DNA from: Ophiosphaerella korrae
Lineage: Eukaryota; Ascomycota; Dothideomycetes; Pleosporales; Phaeosphaeriaceae
DNA length: 64,000 nt
Assembly (NCBI GenBank): GCA_028456385.1
Contig: JALNQF010000047.1
Coordinates: 186,001 to 250,000 of the forward strand
Reading direction: 5' to 3'
Below the pieces are notes generated by a model. It searched no databases. It was not told where the DNA came from and saw only the letters and a list, made by a program, of their open reading frames with translations. Numbering within the stretch: position 1 is the first letter of the stretch; each line of letters opens with the position of its first letter. Of the stretch, positions 33,111-42,720 are shown piece after piece. The position numbers were made by a program, and so were the translations under genes.

Positions 33111-36056
33111 TCACCGCCGCCGAAACTTCGACTTCCCAATCGCCGGCCGCTTCACCACGCCGCCATCCTCCTTCCTCGCCCCAACCACTACCTTCTTCAC
33201 CACAGGCCCACTCTCCTCCTCCCTAACCCTCCGCTCCTCCCTCTCCTTATCCTCAGCCATCTTCGCCTCCAGCTCCGCCCTGCGATTAAACTCGACCTCC
33301 ACAACGCGCTTGTCCCTCGCCGAATACCCCTTTTCCTTGATCGAGTAAAACACGGCGCCCAGGTCCGCCAGCCAGTGCGGATCGACCGAGGTCACGCACG
33401 ACATGTACTCCTTGGATGTGGCGATGAGCTCGTGGTACACGACGTAATCGGGGAGGTAGCCGAGGCCGTAGAGCGCCGAGGTAGGATGTAGCTGGATGGT
33501 GACGCTTGTGCGTAGATTGATGTACTCGCCGATGCCCTTGACTTTAGCTGCCTGGTGGTAGTAGCCTGAGCAGATGCACTTGCGGATGATGTCCCAGTCG
33601 GTGCCGCAGCTGGTGAGGGCCATTTTTTGCTTTTCCATGATGGCGAGGATTTGGTCGCGGATTTCTTTGGCGCGGCGCAGGGATTTGGCGTGCAGGAAGT
33701 GGCGGATGCACCAGCCGTCGGCGTAGTTGTTTACTTTCCATTGTATGTAGACGTGGAGGAGGGTGAGGTGGTCGGATTCTGGGACGAAGAATTTCTCGCG
33801 GGCGGCGTCGGATTCTTCCTGGCGTTCTTTGGGGCGGTAGAAGACGCTGGGGACGGAGAGCATGGCGACGATGGTCAACATCTCTTGGCTGCACTCGTAT
33901 TCTACGGAGGTGATTATGAGCTTGGCGAGAGATGGATCCATTGGGAACGTCGTCATTGTGCGGCCAAGGGGGGTGAGATCCCCAACGTTGTCTAGTGCGC
34001 CCAGTGCCCAAAGGTCGAAAAGCGAGGTGGTGATAGTATCTTGAGGTGGAGGATCCATGAAGTCGAAATCCAACAGATCCTTCACGCCGAGTGACTTCAG
34101 AAGCAGAACAGTGTTTGCCAAGTTTGTCCGCTGGATCTCAGGAATAGTCTGAATGTAGAATTCATCGCGAAAAGCTCTTTCCGTGTACAAATGAAAGCAC
34201 TTTCCAGGTCCTGTACGTCCCGCACGTCCCGCGCGTTGCGATGCGTTTGCTTGGGAGATTGGAGTTATCTGTAGGGTATCCATACCCATCTTAGGGCTAT
34301 AAACCTTCAACTTGGAAAAACCTGAGTCTACCACATACATAATACCGTCGACCGTCAAACTCGTTTCGGCGATATTGGTGGCCACAATAACTTTACGTAC
34401 GCCAGGTGCAGCTCGCTCGAAAATCTTTGCTTGCAGATCCGCTGGCATTTGACTGTAAATCGGGAGAATACTGAGTTTGGGAGGGTCGTTGAGGAGCTTC
34501 AGTCGCTCGGCCACCAGCTCACAGGTAATCTCAATGTCCTCCTGTCCTGTCATGAAAACAAGAATATCGCCAGCCCCTTGCGAGACGTGGATGGACAACA
34601 CCTGCTTGACCGCGCTATCGACATAGTCCTCACAAGGCGATCGCGAGTACTGAATATCAACAGGAAACGTACGTCCGGGGATAACGAACTCTGGGGCGCC
34701 TCCGTAGAAGCGCGAGAAACGATCAGCGTTCATCGTTGCGGAAGTGACAATTAATTTAAGATCTCTCCTTCGCGCCAGGACTTTTTTGATGAGCCCCATG
34801 AGCACATCCGTGTTGAGTGCTCTCTCGTGCGCCTCGTCCATGATGATACATGAGTATTTGTCAAGATCTGGCTCAACCAGTGACTCTCGGAGCAATACAC
34901 CATCGGTCATGTATTTGATCTTGGTCTCCTTACTGGTGCAATCTTCAAAACGGATCGCATATCCCACTAGGCCACCTAATTTAACCTCCATCTCTTCGCT
35001 CACACGTTTCGCTACGCTCATAGCTGCAACACGGCGCGGTTGTGTGCATCCGATCAGGCCTTGCTTGCCATAGCCATCTTCGTGAAGAAACTGAGTCAAC
35101 TGAGTCGTTTTCCCGGAGCCAGTCTGACCGACAACAATGATGACTTGATTGTCTCGGATGACGCGTAAGAGGTCTTCGCGCACTGCGAAAGCCGGGAGAT
35201 ACTGCCTCTGTTCTCTCAACGACTTGCTCCTACTAAATGCGCTCGCTCCCTCTTGCTTGCTGAGATGCTCAGCAAACTTGCTCCCTCCCCTCTTTTCGCC
35301 GTCTTCAGGCATGGGAGCTGCACTGTCCCCATCCTCATCTTTGACACCCATGATGTTCCCGAGGGTGGTTCCTTTGGCACTTGTGGCTTCCTGGGCATGT
35401 TTTTGTCGTTCTTTCTGCTGTCTCTTCTCCTTGACGACTCGGCTGCCCTTACGACTGAAGACGGCCATGTCACTTTGATTGTCGCGAACAGCGGGCACAG
35501 GCTCAATTTGCTTTGTGAAGACAGTCTTGCCGTCCAGAAATGGTGGCTTAAGGTCGTGGACTAGGATATGCACCCGCATACCTTCTTCGTCGTCGTTGAA
35601 ATCATCGTCAAAATGTCTTCTTTGCGCGACTCCAGATTGCAGCATCCGATTTGTCTCCCAGGCATCCACATCTTTCTGCTTCTGTTGGGCCCTCATACTT
35701 GCGCGATTGTTCTGCTTCTTCTCGGTCAAGGCAGCCTCTCGCTGCGCGTCTAGCCATGTGCTCTCAGTGCCGCCAAACGGGTTGTGCGAGTCGTCGCCAA
35801 AAGTGTGGCCATTCTCTTCACCGCCGTACCAATCGCGGTCCAATGCCATCGAGTCAAAATCGTCTACCAGCGGCTCAGGCCCATCCAAGGACTTTTGGTT
35901 CGGCGTGTAGCCATTCTCACGTGTCTGCGGCGTGTGTGCGCGTGAGGAAGAAGCTGAGTCGCGGTGGTGATTCGGCTTTCGGAACTTTGGGCGTGGTGCA
36001 ATCGAGTATTCCTCGGGGTCAAGTTTGCGTCTCTTTGGGCTGTGACCTCGATCCAT
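33111..36056 (-). CDS. PRP16: DEAH-box splicing helicase Prp16 (DHX38)
   Basis: An intronless 981-aa frame from ATG 36056. Prp16 remodels the spliceosome between the two catalytic steps by acting on the branching complex. The N-terminal 290 residues are charged and disordered as usual. Helicase motifs are all present: GQTGSGKT (310-317), [19 protein letters not shown] (407-410), SAT (439-441), FMTGQEDIE and QRAGRAGR (607-614). They are followed by the winged-helix, ratchet (HA2) and OB-fold region with [20 protein letters not shown] and [20 protein letters not shown]. Blocks such as [10 protein letters not shown] and [13 protein letters not shown] fit Prp16 rather than Prp2, Prp22 or Prp43. 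It is head-to-head with the PWP1 gene and convergent with DIP2, with only 143 bp between their stops. Confidence 0.94.
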   Translation of the reverse strand: MDRGHSPKRRKLDPEEYSIAPRPKFRKPNHHRDSASSSRAHTPQTRENGYTPNQKSLDGPEPLVDDFDSMALDRDWYGGEENGHTFGDDSHNPFGGTESTWLDAQREAALTEKKQNNRASMRAQQKQKDVDAWETNRMLQSGVAQRRHFDDDFNDDEEGMRVHILVHDLKPPFLDGKTVFTKQIEPVPAVRDNQSDMAVFSRKGSRVVKEKRQQKERQKHAQEATSAKGTTLGNIMGVKDEDGDSAAPMPEDGEKRGGSKFAEHLSKQEGASAFSRSKSLREQRQYLPAFAVREDLLRVIRDNQVIIVVGQTGSGKTTQLTQFLHEDGYGKQGLIGCTQPRRVAAMSVAKRVSEEMEVKLGGLVGYAIRFEDCTSKETKIKYMTDGVLLRESLVEPDLDKYSCIIMDEAHERALNTDVLMGLIKKVLARRRDLKLIVTSATMNADRFSRFYGGAPEFVIPGRTFPVDIQYSRSPCEDYVDSAVKQVLSIHVSQGAGDILVFMTGQEDIEITCELVAERLKLLNDPPKLSILPIYSQMPADLQAKIFERAAPGVRKVIVATNIAETSLTVDGIMYVVDSGFSKLKVYSPKMGMDTLQITPISQANASQRAGRAGRTGPGKCFHLYTERAFRDEFYIQTIPEIQRTNLANTVLLLKSLGVKDLLDFDFMDPPPQDTITTSLFDLWALGALDNVGDLTPLGRTMTTFPMDPSLAKLIITSVEYECSQEMLTIVAMLSVPSVFYRPKERQEESDAAREKFFVPESDHLTLLHVYIQWKVNNYADGWCIRHFLHAKSLRRAKEIRDQILAIMEKQKMALTSCGTDWDIIRKCICSGYYHQAAKVKGIGEYINLRTSVTIQLHPTSALYGLGYLPDYVVYHELIATSKEYMSCVTSVDPHWLADLGAVFYSIKEKGYSARDKRVVEVEFNRRAELEAKMAEDKEREERRVREEESGPVVKKVVVGARKEDGGVVKRPAIGKSKFRRR

Positions 36057-36245
36057 TGTGTTAGGTAGGGAGTGCGATGTAAGTGGCAGTCTGGGTAGGC
36101 GGTCGTGGAGTCTTCGGGGGTCCGCAAAGCAAGGAACTATTCGCTTATCGATAAGAGAACGGTTGCGCTAAAAATGTTCAAAAAGTTACAATTTCCCCAC
36201 CAAGTCGCATGCGTGCGCTGCTTTTTCTCACGCAAGACCATCATC
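36057..36245. promoter_or_regulatory. Shared promoter of PRP16 and PWP1 genes
   Basis: 189 bp lie between divergent ATGs (36056 minus, 36246 plus). Near its middle is a 12-bp perfect palindrome CTTATCGATAAG at about 36141-36152, which contains two inverted GATA cores. Whether it is a binding site is not known. Confidence 0.6.
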
Positions 36246-37941
36246 ATGTCTATGATCACAGCCACAACATGGGTGCCGCGGGGCTTTGCAGCGCCCTTTC
36301 CCTCCAAATACCAGTTTGATGAGGATGAGTATGACCGCATATCGAAGCTTGCGAACCTGCAATTAGAGGATGCAAGAGAAGAGCTTGAGGAAGCACAGGC
36401 CAAGGCAGAACGAAAGAGCAATGGAACATCTGGAAAGACTTCTAAAAAGCACGATGATGAGTATGTTCTTGAGAGATGGACAGAATCGTAAATCTGATCA
36501 ATTACAGAGACGATGATGATGACCTCAAAGAGTACGACCTCGAGCACTACGATGACGATGCTGAAGAGGGCGCGGGCGACACAATGGCCATGTTTGGTAA
36601 TATGAAAAATCTTGTCTTCCACGAGAACGACGAAGATGACCCTTATATCACAATGCAAGGTGGGGATGAGGAAGATGAGGAAGAGCGAGAGGAGCTTCAG
36701 ATTCTAGCCACGGACAATCTAGTTCTGGCGGGGCGGATAGAAGACGAAGTTGCTCACCTAGAAGTCTACGTGTATGAGGACGAGGACGACAACCTCTACG
36801 TACATCACGATATCATGCTACCCGCCATTCCACTCACTGTCGAATGGCTTGACCTGCCAGTTGGGAAGTCTGCCCAGCAAGCCGATGGCGAAGGAAATTT
36901 CGTTGCCATTGGCACAATGGACCCGGATATCGAGATCTGGAATCTGGATGTTGTAGATAGCATGTACCCAGACGCCGTGCTAGGCCAAGGTGCTGAAGAT
37001 GCAGCAAACGCAGAAAAATCAAAGAAGAAAAAGAAAAAGAAGTCAAGGAAGGTCAATGATGCCTTCCACGTTGACTCGGTTCTCTCCCTAGCTGCCAACC
37101 GCCACCATAGGAATCTACTCGCCTCTTCATCTGCGGATAAGACTATTAAGCTGTGGGATTTGAACACTACAACATGCGCAAAGTCCTATTCGTATCACAC
37201 AGACAAAGTCTGCTCGGTCGCATGGCACCTTGTTGAGTCGACAGTGCTACTAAGTGGAAGCTACGATCGCACAGTTGTTGCAGCTGATATGCGTGCACCC
37301 GATGCAAAGGCGCCGAGATGGGGTGTTGAGAGTGACGTTGAGACTGTTCGGTGGAACCCTCACGATCCGAACTTCTTTTATGTGAGTACTGTGAAAGAAA
37401 TATGCACAACGTAGTCTAATGGTTGTAGGTTTCTACTGAGAACGGCATGGTACACTACCATGACACTCGCAATGCGCCATCAGACCCTGCAGCATCCAAG
37501 CCAGTCTGGGTACTACAAGCTCACGACGAGTCTATCTCATCATTCGACATAAATCCAGTAATCCCTGGATACTTGGTGACAGGCTCCACAGACAAGCAAG
37601 TGAAGTTGTGGAACATTCAAGACAGCGGCCCTAGTATGGTTGTGTCGCGAGATCTCGGTGTAGGCCGTGTATTTTCTACGACATTTGCGCCCGATCAAGA
37701 GGTGGGCTTCCGCCTCGCAGTTGCAGGAAGCAAAGGAGCAGTGCAGATCTGGGACACAAGCACCAACGCAGCGGTGCGGGCAGCCTTTGCCAACAAGGTG
37801 CCAGAGCTCAAGGGAGATGGAAAGGAACGCTTGGTAGGCTTGGATGAGCCAGACACTGATTCAGACACAGAAGAAGGGGAGAGCGATGATGAAGAGGGAG
37901 AGGAGGGCAGAGAGAAGGGATGGGAATCGATGGAGGAGTGA
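36246..37941 (+). CDS. PWP1: Periodic tryptophan protein 1 (Pwp1)
   Basis: Exons are 36246-36460, 36508-37381 and 37429-37941. Both introns are 47 bp (GTATGT..TACAG and GTGAGT..TGTAG), giving 533 aa. Pwp1 is a nucleolar WD-repeat protein required for ribosome biogenesis, especially 25S/28S rRNA processing. The start gives MSMITATTWVPRGFAAPFPS, with the conserved ITATTWVPRGFA. A highly acidic stretch (DDDDDLKEYDLEHYDDD) follows, then the WD40 repeats: NRHHRNLLASSSADKTIKLW, SGSYDRTVVAADMR, VSTENGMVHYHDTR, GYLVTGSTDKQVKLWN and AVAGSKGAVQIWDT. The C-terminus is acidic. An alternative start two codons downstream (36252) is possible. The gene is intact. Confidence 0.94.
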
Positions 37942-38262
37942 ATTGATGATACCCCAATGTGCTCCAACATTCGACAGCTATTTTCAAGTGGATTCTACTC
38001 TTGACATACACCCAACTAGGTCAGTCGGTTTCAACCCATTACATCAGCAGAATCTTACGCGGCTCAACTTCGGCTCAATTCTGCTCAGCCTGAATCACGC
38101 TTACTCGGGCTTGCTTATAATCAAAATCATAGAGTCTTAGGCTACTTATACTTAACTCCTTTTTAGTTCCTTGTCTTAATTCTAGTCTCCTAACCCTTTA
38201 CTCTCTTTATCCTAATATTAGCAACTTTAAACAGACGTACATAATACTAAGAGGTCTAGTAC
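37942..38262. other. Gene-to-repeat boundary
   Basis: Base composition drops to AT-rich from about 38130 and no gene is seen. This is the right edge of the conserved core. Confidence 0.5.
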
Positions 38263-38540
38263 TGTTAAGAGGTAGCTGGAAGACAATAGTACTTGCCGTA
38301 GGCCACAGGAGATAGTGAAGGGATGACAGATAGTATTCGATAGTACTACTAGTATCTAAGGGAGAATAATACTTGCTTTACTCTCTTCGCAAGTATCGAG
38401 CCTTTTATGCGCCTGTGTAGCGCATCAGCCCCGCTTTGGATTACAACTATACAATGTCATGATCTTTGGTATATTGGCCCCGCCCCCAACTCGCACCAGA
38501 GTTCACGAGAGTCTCGAGTGTTCGGAGAACCTTCGTTACA
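38263..38540 (-). repeat. Solo LTR, copy D, with perfect target duplication
   Basis: On the plus strand it starts TGTTAAGAGGTAGCTGG and ends AACCTTCGTTACA. It is the inverted counterpart of 6800-7082. It is flanked by AGTAC on both sides (38258-38262 and 38541-38545), an exact 5-bp target duplication. With no internal region between duplications it is a solo LTR left by LTR-LTR recombination. Confidence 0.9.
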
Positions 38541-40505
38541 AGTACTAAGGCCTTCTAATTTTACTCCTTCGCTCGCTAACTATATAAATAGTTATATACT
38601 TTAGTAGTTACTCTTTAGCTATTTTTTATAGATAGAAGTTATAGTAGAAAGATAGATATTTGTAAGATCTTAAATTACAATCTAGTTTATAGTTATTAGA
38701 TTTAAAGGAGGTTATAGTAAGTTGATAAAAAGGATTTTTTATAACAGCTATATGAGGGCCTTATTAGAGGTAGATATTATAGCTTTTAGAAAAGTGTTAG
38801 GCTTCGGCGCCTACAAGGCCTATAGAGCTGTAGTAGTATTGCGATTGGCGCATACTGAGCCGAGAGCTAAGGGCTAGTGGGCCTTTGTAACGATATATAC
38901 TGTTCTACTCCGGTATTCAACATTGTTGAATACTTATCTACCTTTTTGGGTTTGTTTGGCGCAGTGGAGTAGAGCTGCGGTCTAACAGCTCCCTATTAAG
39001 CTAGGTGTTTTCTAGAGGCTTAATGGGGTTAAATGCGACGAAGTAAATTCACCACTTTTAACTAACAAGACATCTGCTAATTTAGAAATGAACTTGCTCA
39101 CTACTTTAAACACATGAATAATGCCTAGGATCTAGTTATTTGTTATCTTAGCAAAGATACCTAGGTTATAGATAATGCTACTATAAAGTTTCTTAAGCTT
39201 AGAGCGCCAAAGGCATTGATTATAGACCGAAATAAGATAGCAGCAGGTATAGAAAGTAGATTGTTATTCCCCTACATTAGACATTAACAGACAAGGGCCT
39301 AGCTATTAACGTGTTTATTAAGTATACTATTGCTAATACTAACTATATAGACATTCTTTAATAACCTTATATACGTAGAGCCTTGTACAATAGTCTTAAA
39401 AGGTATTTTAGATCTACGTCTAAAATCTTTAATTAAAAATTCCTTTGCTACTACTTTTAAATGCCCCCTAGTGCTCTACGTAGAAGTAGCTAATAGCAAG
39501 TTTAGCGAGCATAGACTACTAGAGGCTAGTAAAACCTTTAACTACTTATATCTACAGCTCTAGCTATTCGTAACAAGAAACTTCTACAAGATAACTAGAA
39601 TTACTATAAAGAAGGAAGCTATAGAGCCTTAGAGATATGCAAATAAACCTAATGCCTAGCTATAGTACAATTTTACGGCGCTTGCTGCTAGACTTAGTTT
39701 TAGTACTAGTAGAATTAGCAAGATCTTATTAACTAACCTAAGCACGATACATATAAGGAGGATGCTACTTAATACTTATCTACTAGATTAGTATTTCTTT
39801 AATAATAGCGAGTTGGAGCGTTATATAAATTGAATATTAGAGATAATAAATTTAGCGAAAAGACTCGTTCCTTCTAAGGGTTATATACTTTAATCCTAGT
39901 CTTGCACAAAGGCTCGTAATCGTAGGTCTAGTCAACTATATAAATTTTTATATGCTGTAGACAAGGCTCTTATATTCCTACCAACTATATAGAACGCTCT
40001 AGGAGATACTAGACTTGTAGACTCCTTTTTTGTAAAGAAAGACTTTGTTATATTGTTCATTAGTAGGAATTAGAATAATGCATTATGTCTACTTCCTTAG
40101 AAAGATACGAGCATGTAACCTGCTGACTTAGTAGATGCTTTAGAACCCGAAGAAGTACATAAAGAGAAGGTTAGTAAGAGAACTTCTGTGCGATAAAAGG
40201 TAATATACCCTTCCTCGATAAATTACAGGTTGCTAATAATCTCTATATAGCGTCTATATAAAGGGAGAGATCTAAAGGAGCTAAGAGTAGAATATATTAG
40301 GGAGAAGAGACGGTTAACTAAATCACGCGGTTCTTTTAACCGCACTATAAGAAGAGGTTTGAGGAAGAGAAAGATCTGCTTAACTTAAAAAGTACTTGGG
40401 CCGGCTTATTAACAGTCTAGTATTGAGGTAGATAATAAGAGAGCTAGCATTAAAGGAGCGGAGATATAGAGTTTATCTTAATGTTAACAAGTGTGAGATA
40501 CTAAG
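38541..40505. other. Degenerate AT-rich repeat DNA
   Basis: No frame longer than about 60 codons and abundant TpA, as in RIP-affected repeats. A 21-bp near-palindrome GTATTCAACATTGTTGAATAC lies near 38916. Next to it, at about 38958-39050, is a tRNA-like segment with an A-box-like TGGCGCAGTGG. The parent element could not be identified. Confidence 0.5.
38950..39050 (+). repeat. tRNA-like segment, possible SINE head
   Basis: TTTGGCGCAGTGGAGTAGAG resembles the D-arm and internal A box of a tRNA gene. A weak B-box-like GGGTTAAATGCGA lies about 60 bp downstream. The cloverleaf does not close convincingly, so it is a relic at best. Confidence 0.3.
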
Positions 40506-40510
40506 GTGAT

Positions 40511-40629
40511 TGTTGAATATCACAGTGACTGAAACAGCAATATGTTACAGGGGCTGTAGGTGTATATATAAGAGTGAAGCATCCCTCCTGTAGAACATAC
40601 AACAATGAACACAATCACTTGCTTCAACA
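40511..40629 (+). repeat. 5' LTR of the copia element
   Basis: Begins TGTTGAATATCAC and ends GCTTCAACA. It differs from the 3' LTR at two positions by transitions (A for G, T for C), about 98% identity. A TATATAA box-like sequence lies inside. Confidence 0.97.
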
Positions 40630-40641
40630 GGTTATGAGCCC
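40630..40641 (+). other. Primer binding site matching initiator tRNA-Met anticodon arm
   Basis: GGTTATGAGCCC directly follows the LTR. Its reverse complement GGGCTCATAACC is the anticodon stem-loop (CAU) of eukaryotic initiator tRNA-Met. Drosophila copia primes from a cleaved initiator-tRNA half in the same way. Confidence 0.75.
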
Positions 40642-40948
40642 GGACTTGCACGCGACAAATTTGAAACTATACTCACAGCTAAGCTTCCGCAGCAAGTGAA
40701 AGCTTTATCAGAAAGGAAACTAACACATATACCTAAGTTAGGACACCAATAAGAATCCAAGATGAGACGGATAACCTGCTTTCCGCTCTCAATCACAAAC
40801 ATCACAAATATGATACCACCACATCAACCCCTAGGACGCGTAAGCCAAGGGAACATCAAGACAAAACAACTTAACCATTCTTACAACACGCGCATCAAGT
40901 CGACTATATTAAGAAGATGTGTAGTGAAAAATAAAGATAGGAAAGAGG

Positions 40949-41731
40949 ATGCCAACTCCAACCACTAGATCAGAGATTGACCGTCTTGATTTATCACTTC
41001 TATCCCCAGAGATACTGACACAAAAGAAGTAGCGACAGAAAACTCATCCCTGGACAAGAGAGGAGTTGAACACTATACCTTATGTTCGGCTGCATCGAAA
41101 GTGGACTTGGGGTCAAATTCAAAGGACGCTTTTCTCCTCAATGTCGGTTGGCTTAGTCAAGATCGCATTCCTCCGCCTACCGCCAGATGAGCGCATACGC
41201 CGTGCGTCAATTGTGAGCTCCCGCAACAAGGCTATTGAGCACTCTCGATTAGGGAACGAGAAAAATCAAGCCCTTTATCATACTGCCGGTCCTATTCAGC
41301 CCAAGCTTAGCGCTATGCCAGACGCCCTGCCTACTAGAGCTAGGCATAAGTACAGCATTGATAGCAATACTGCTCGCTACAACCTCCGACCAAATAGACC
41401 TACAGAATTCAAAGAGAACCAGTCACGATACTTGGTCGACAGCGAGCGATTCCCTCACTTCTCTAGGTCATGTAGAAAATATTCTAAATTGCGCGACACA
41501 CATGACGAGGACTACTTGCCTCCATCTCATTCTCCTACGCTCGATTTGTCTGATTGTAGCCACTCCATTACTTCCAGTACGCTAAGTGACGCATCAAGCC
41601 TAGACCTTTTCGGTTTAGAGGTGCGCTCCATCAACTCACCGAGTCACGCCTCTCCTGTTACCTCAAGTCCACTCAGCAACAGGTCCATCTCGGAATTCTT
41701 CAGTGAGGATGAAGATCCAACCACAACATGA
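40949..41731 (+). pseudogene. Copia ORF1: SANT/Myb-like protein upstream of gag
   Basis: The frame starts at ATG 40949 and ends at TGA 41731, about 260 codons, interrupted once by TAG at 41030-41032. Just after the TAG comes HPWTREELNTIPYVRLHRKW, then TWGQIQRTLF and LRLPPDERIRRAS. The tryptophan spacing and helix pattern resemble fungal SANT/Myb-like DNA-binding modules. The rest is Ser/Arg-rich and disordered, with YNLRPNRP in the middle. Its TGA overlaps the gag ATG (ATGA, 41728-41731), suggesting termination-reinitiation. An extra ORF before gag is not standard for copia elements. Confidence 0.6.
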
Positions 41732-42720
41732 CTGATATTGCAAAATTTGAGCAATTTGGCCTTAACACATTTTACAATGCCGTTCCAATACTTGGTAATG
41801 CCAATGACTAGTTCAAATGGAATCAGAGGGTCGACGAGTTCATTCAAATATCTGCTGTTGCCGAAGAGGGGGCGTCCCCACCAGTAGAGGAAGGGGATGC
41901 ACAACAATGGGAACGTCGCCAAAGATTTTACTCGGCAATGATTACGGTGAAGCTGACACACAATGCTGCACAACGTATTAATGCCTTTGAAATCCATCGA
42001 GTATACCAACTCCTCAGCGCAGTCAAGGACAACTTCAAACCAGAAGGCTCTGGAACTTATGTCAACCTTCAACGACGATATATGTCTCTCACACGAGAAA
42101 AGTGTGGAAGTGTCCAAGCGCTTGGAGCTGAGATCAGACGCATCCACGCTGAGAAACTTTTACTCGATCCTGACTGTGTCACCTCGGAGATTGAGCGGAC
42201 ATTTTTCTTCATGCATGCGCTAGGTGCCGAGTATGAAGGCTTTCGCGATCATATATCTTTAGACAAATGGACCTCGTCAACGATAGAGATTCGGATGGGA
42301 ATGTAGTTAAGGCAGCACCAACATTCGATTATATTGAAAATAAAGCAATCAAGGAAGAGCATAGGAAAGGCCAGCTAGGAGAACAGTCGAGTGCGGGGCA
42401 AGCACTTCCTATCCTCGCGCTGATCCGTGGGCCTAGTTAGAAGAACCTCATACCATCTTCAGACGGAACCACATGCCGAATCGAGATTGATAATGTGCCC
42501 TACTGCTCCTTCTGCCGAAAGCCTTACCACATCCAAACCGAGTGCTTTAGGAAAAACCCAAGACTGAAGGGCCAAGGGAAAGATGAAAAGGGGCACAAGG
42601 CAAGGACACAGGGCTTGCAAGCCAGCGGACGCAAGCCGTCAAAGAGACAGTACTCTACTGACGACGAGGACGACGATGCAGGTGGCCCGAAAGATCCAAA
42701 GAAGCCTCCTTCATGGTAAT
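41728..42720 (+). pseudogene. Copia gag
   Basis: The frame opens MTDIAKFEQFGLNTFYNAVP and is broken by TAG at 41809, a frameshift near 42270, and TAG at 42438. It includes the UBN2-like capsid region (FKWNQRVDEFIQIS, TVKLTHNAAQRINAFE, LQRRYMSLTREKCGSVQAL) and a CCHC zinc knuckle CSFCRKPYHIQTEC. A basic/acidic tail follows. Confidence 0.85.

Noticed and set aside
38916..38936. Two-LTR junction of the copia family
   Set aside because: TTCAACA..TGTTGAATA resembles joined LTR ends, but the flanks match the LTR for only about nine bases; likely chance palindrome.
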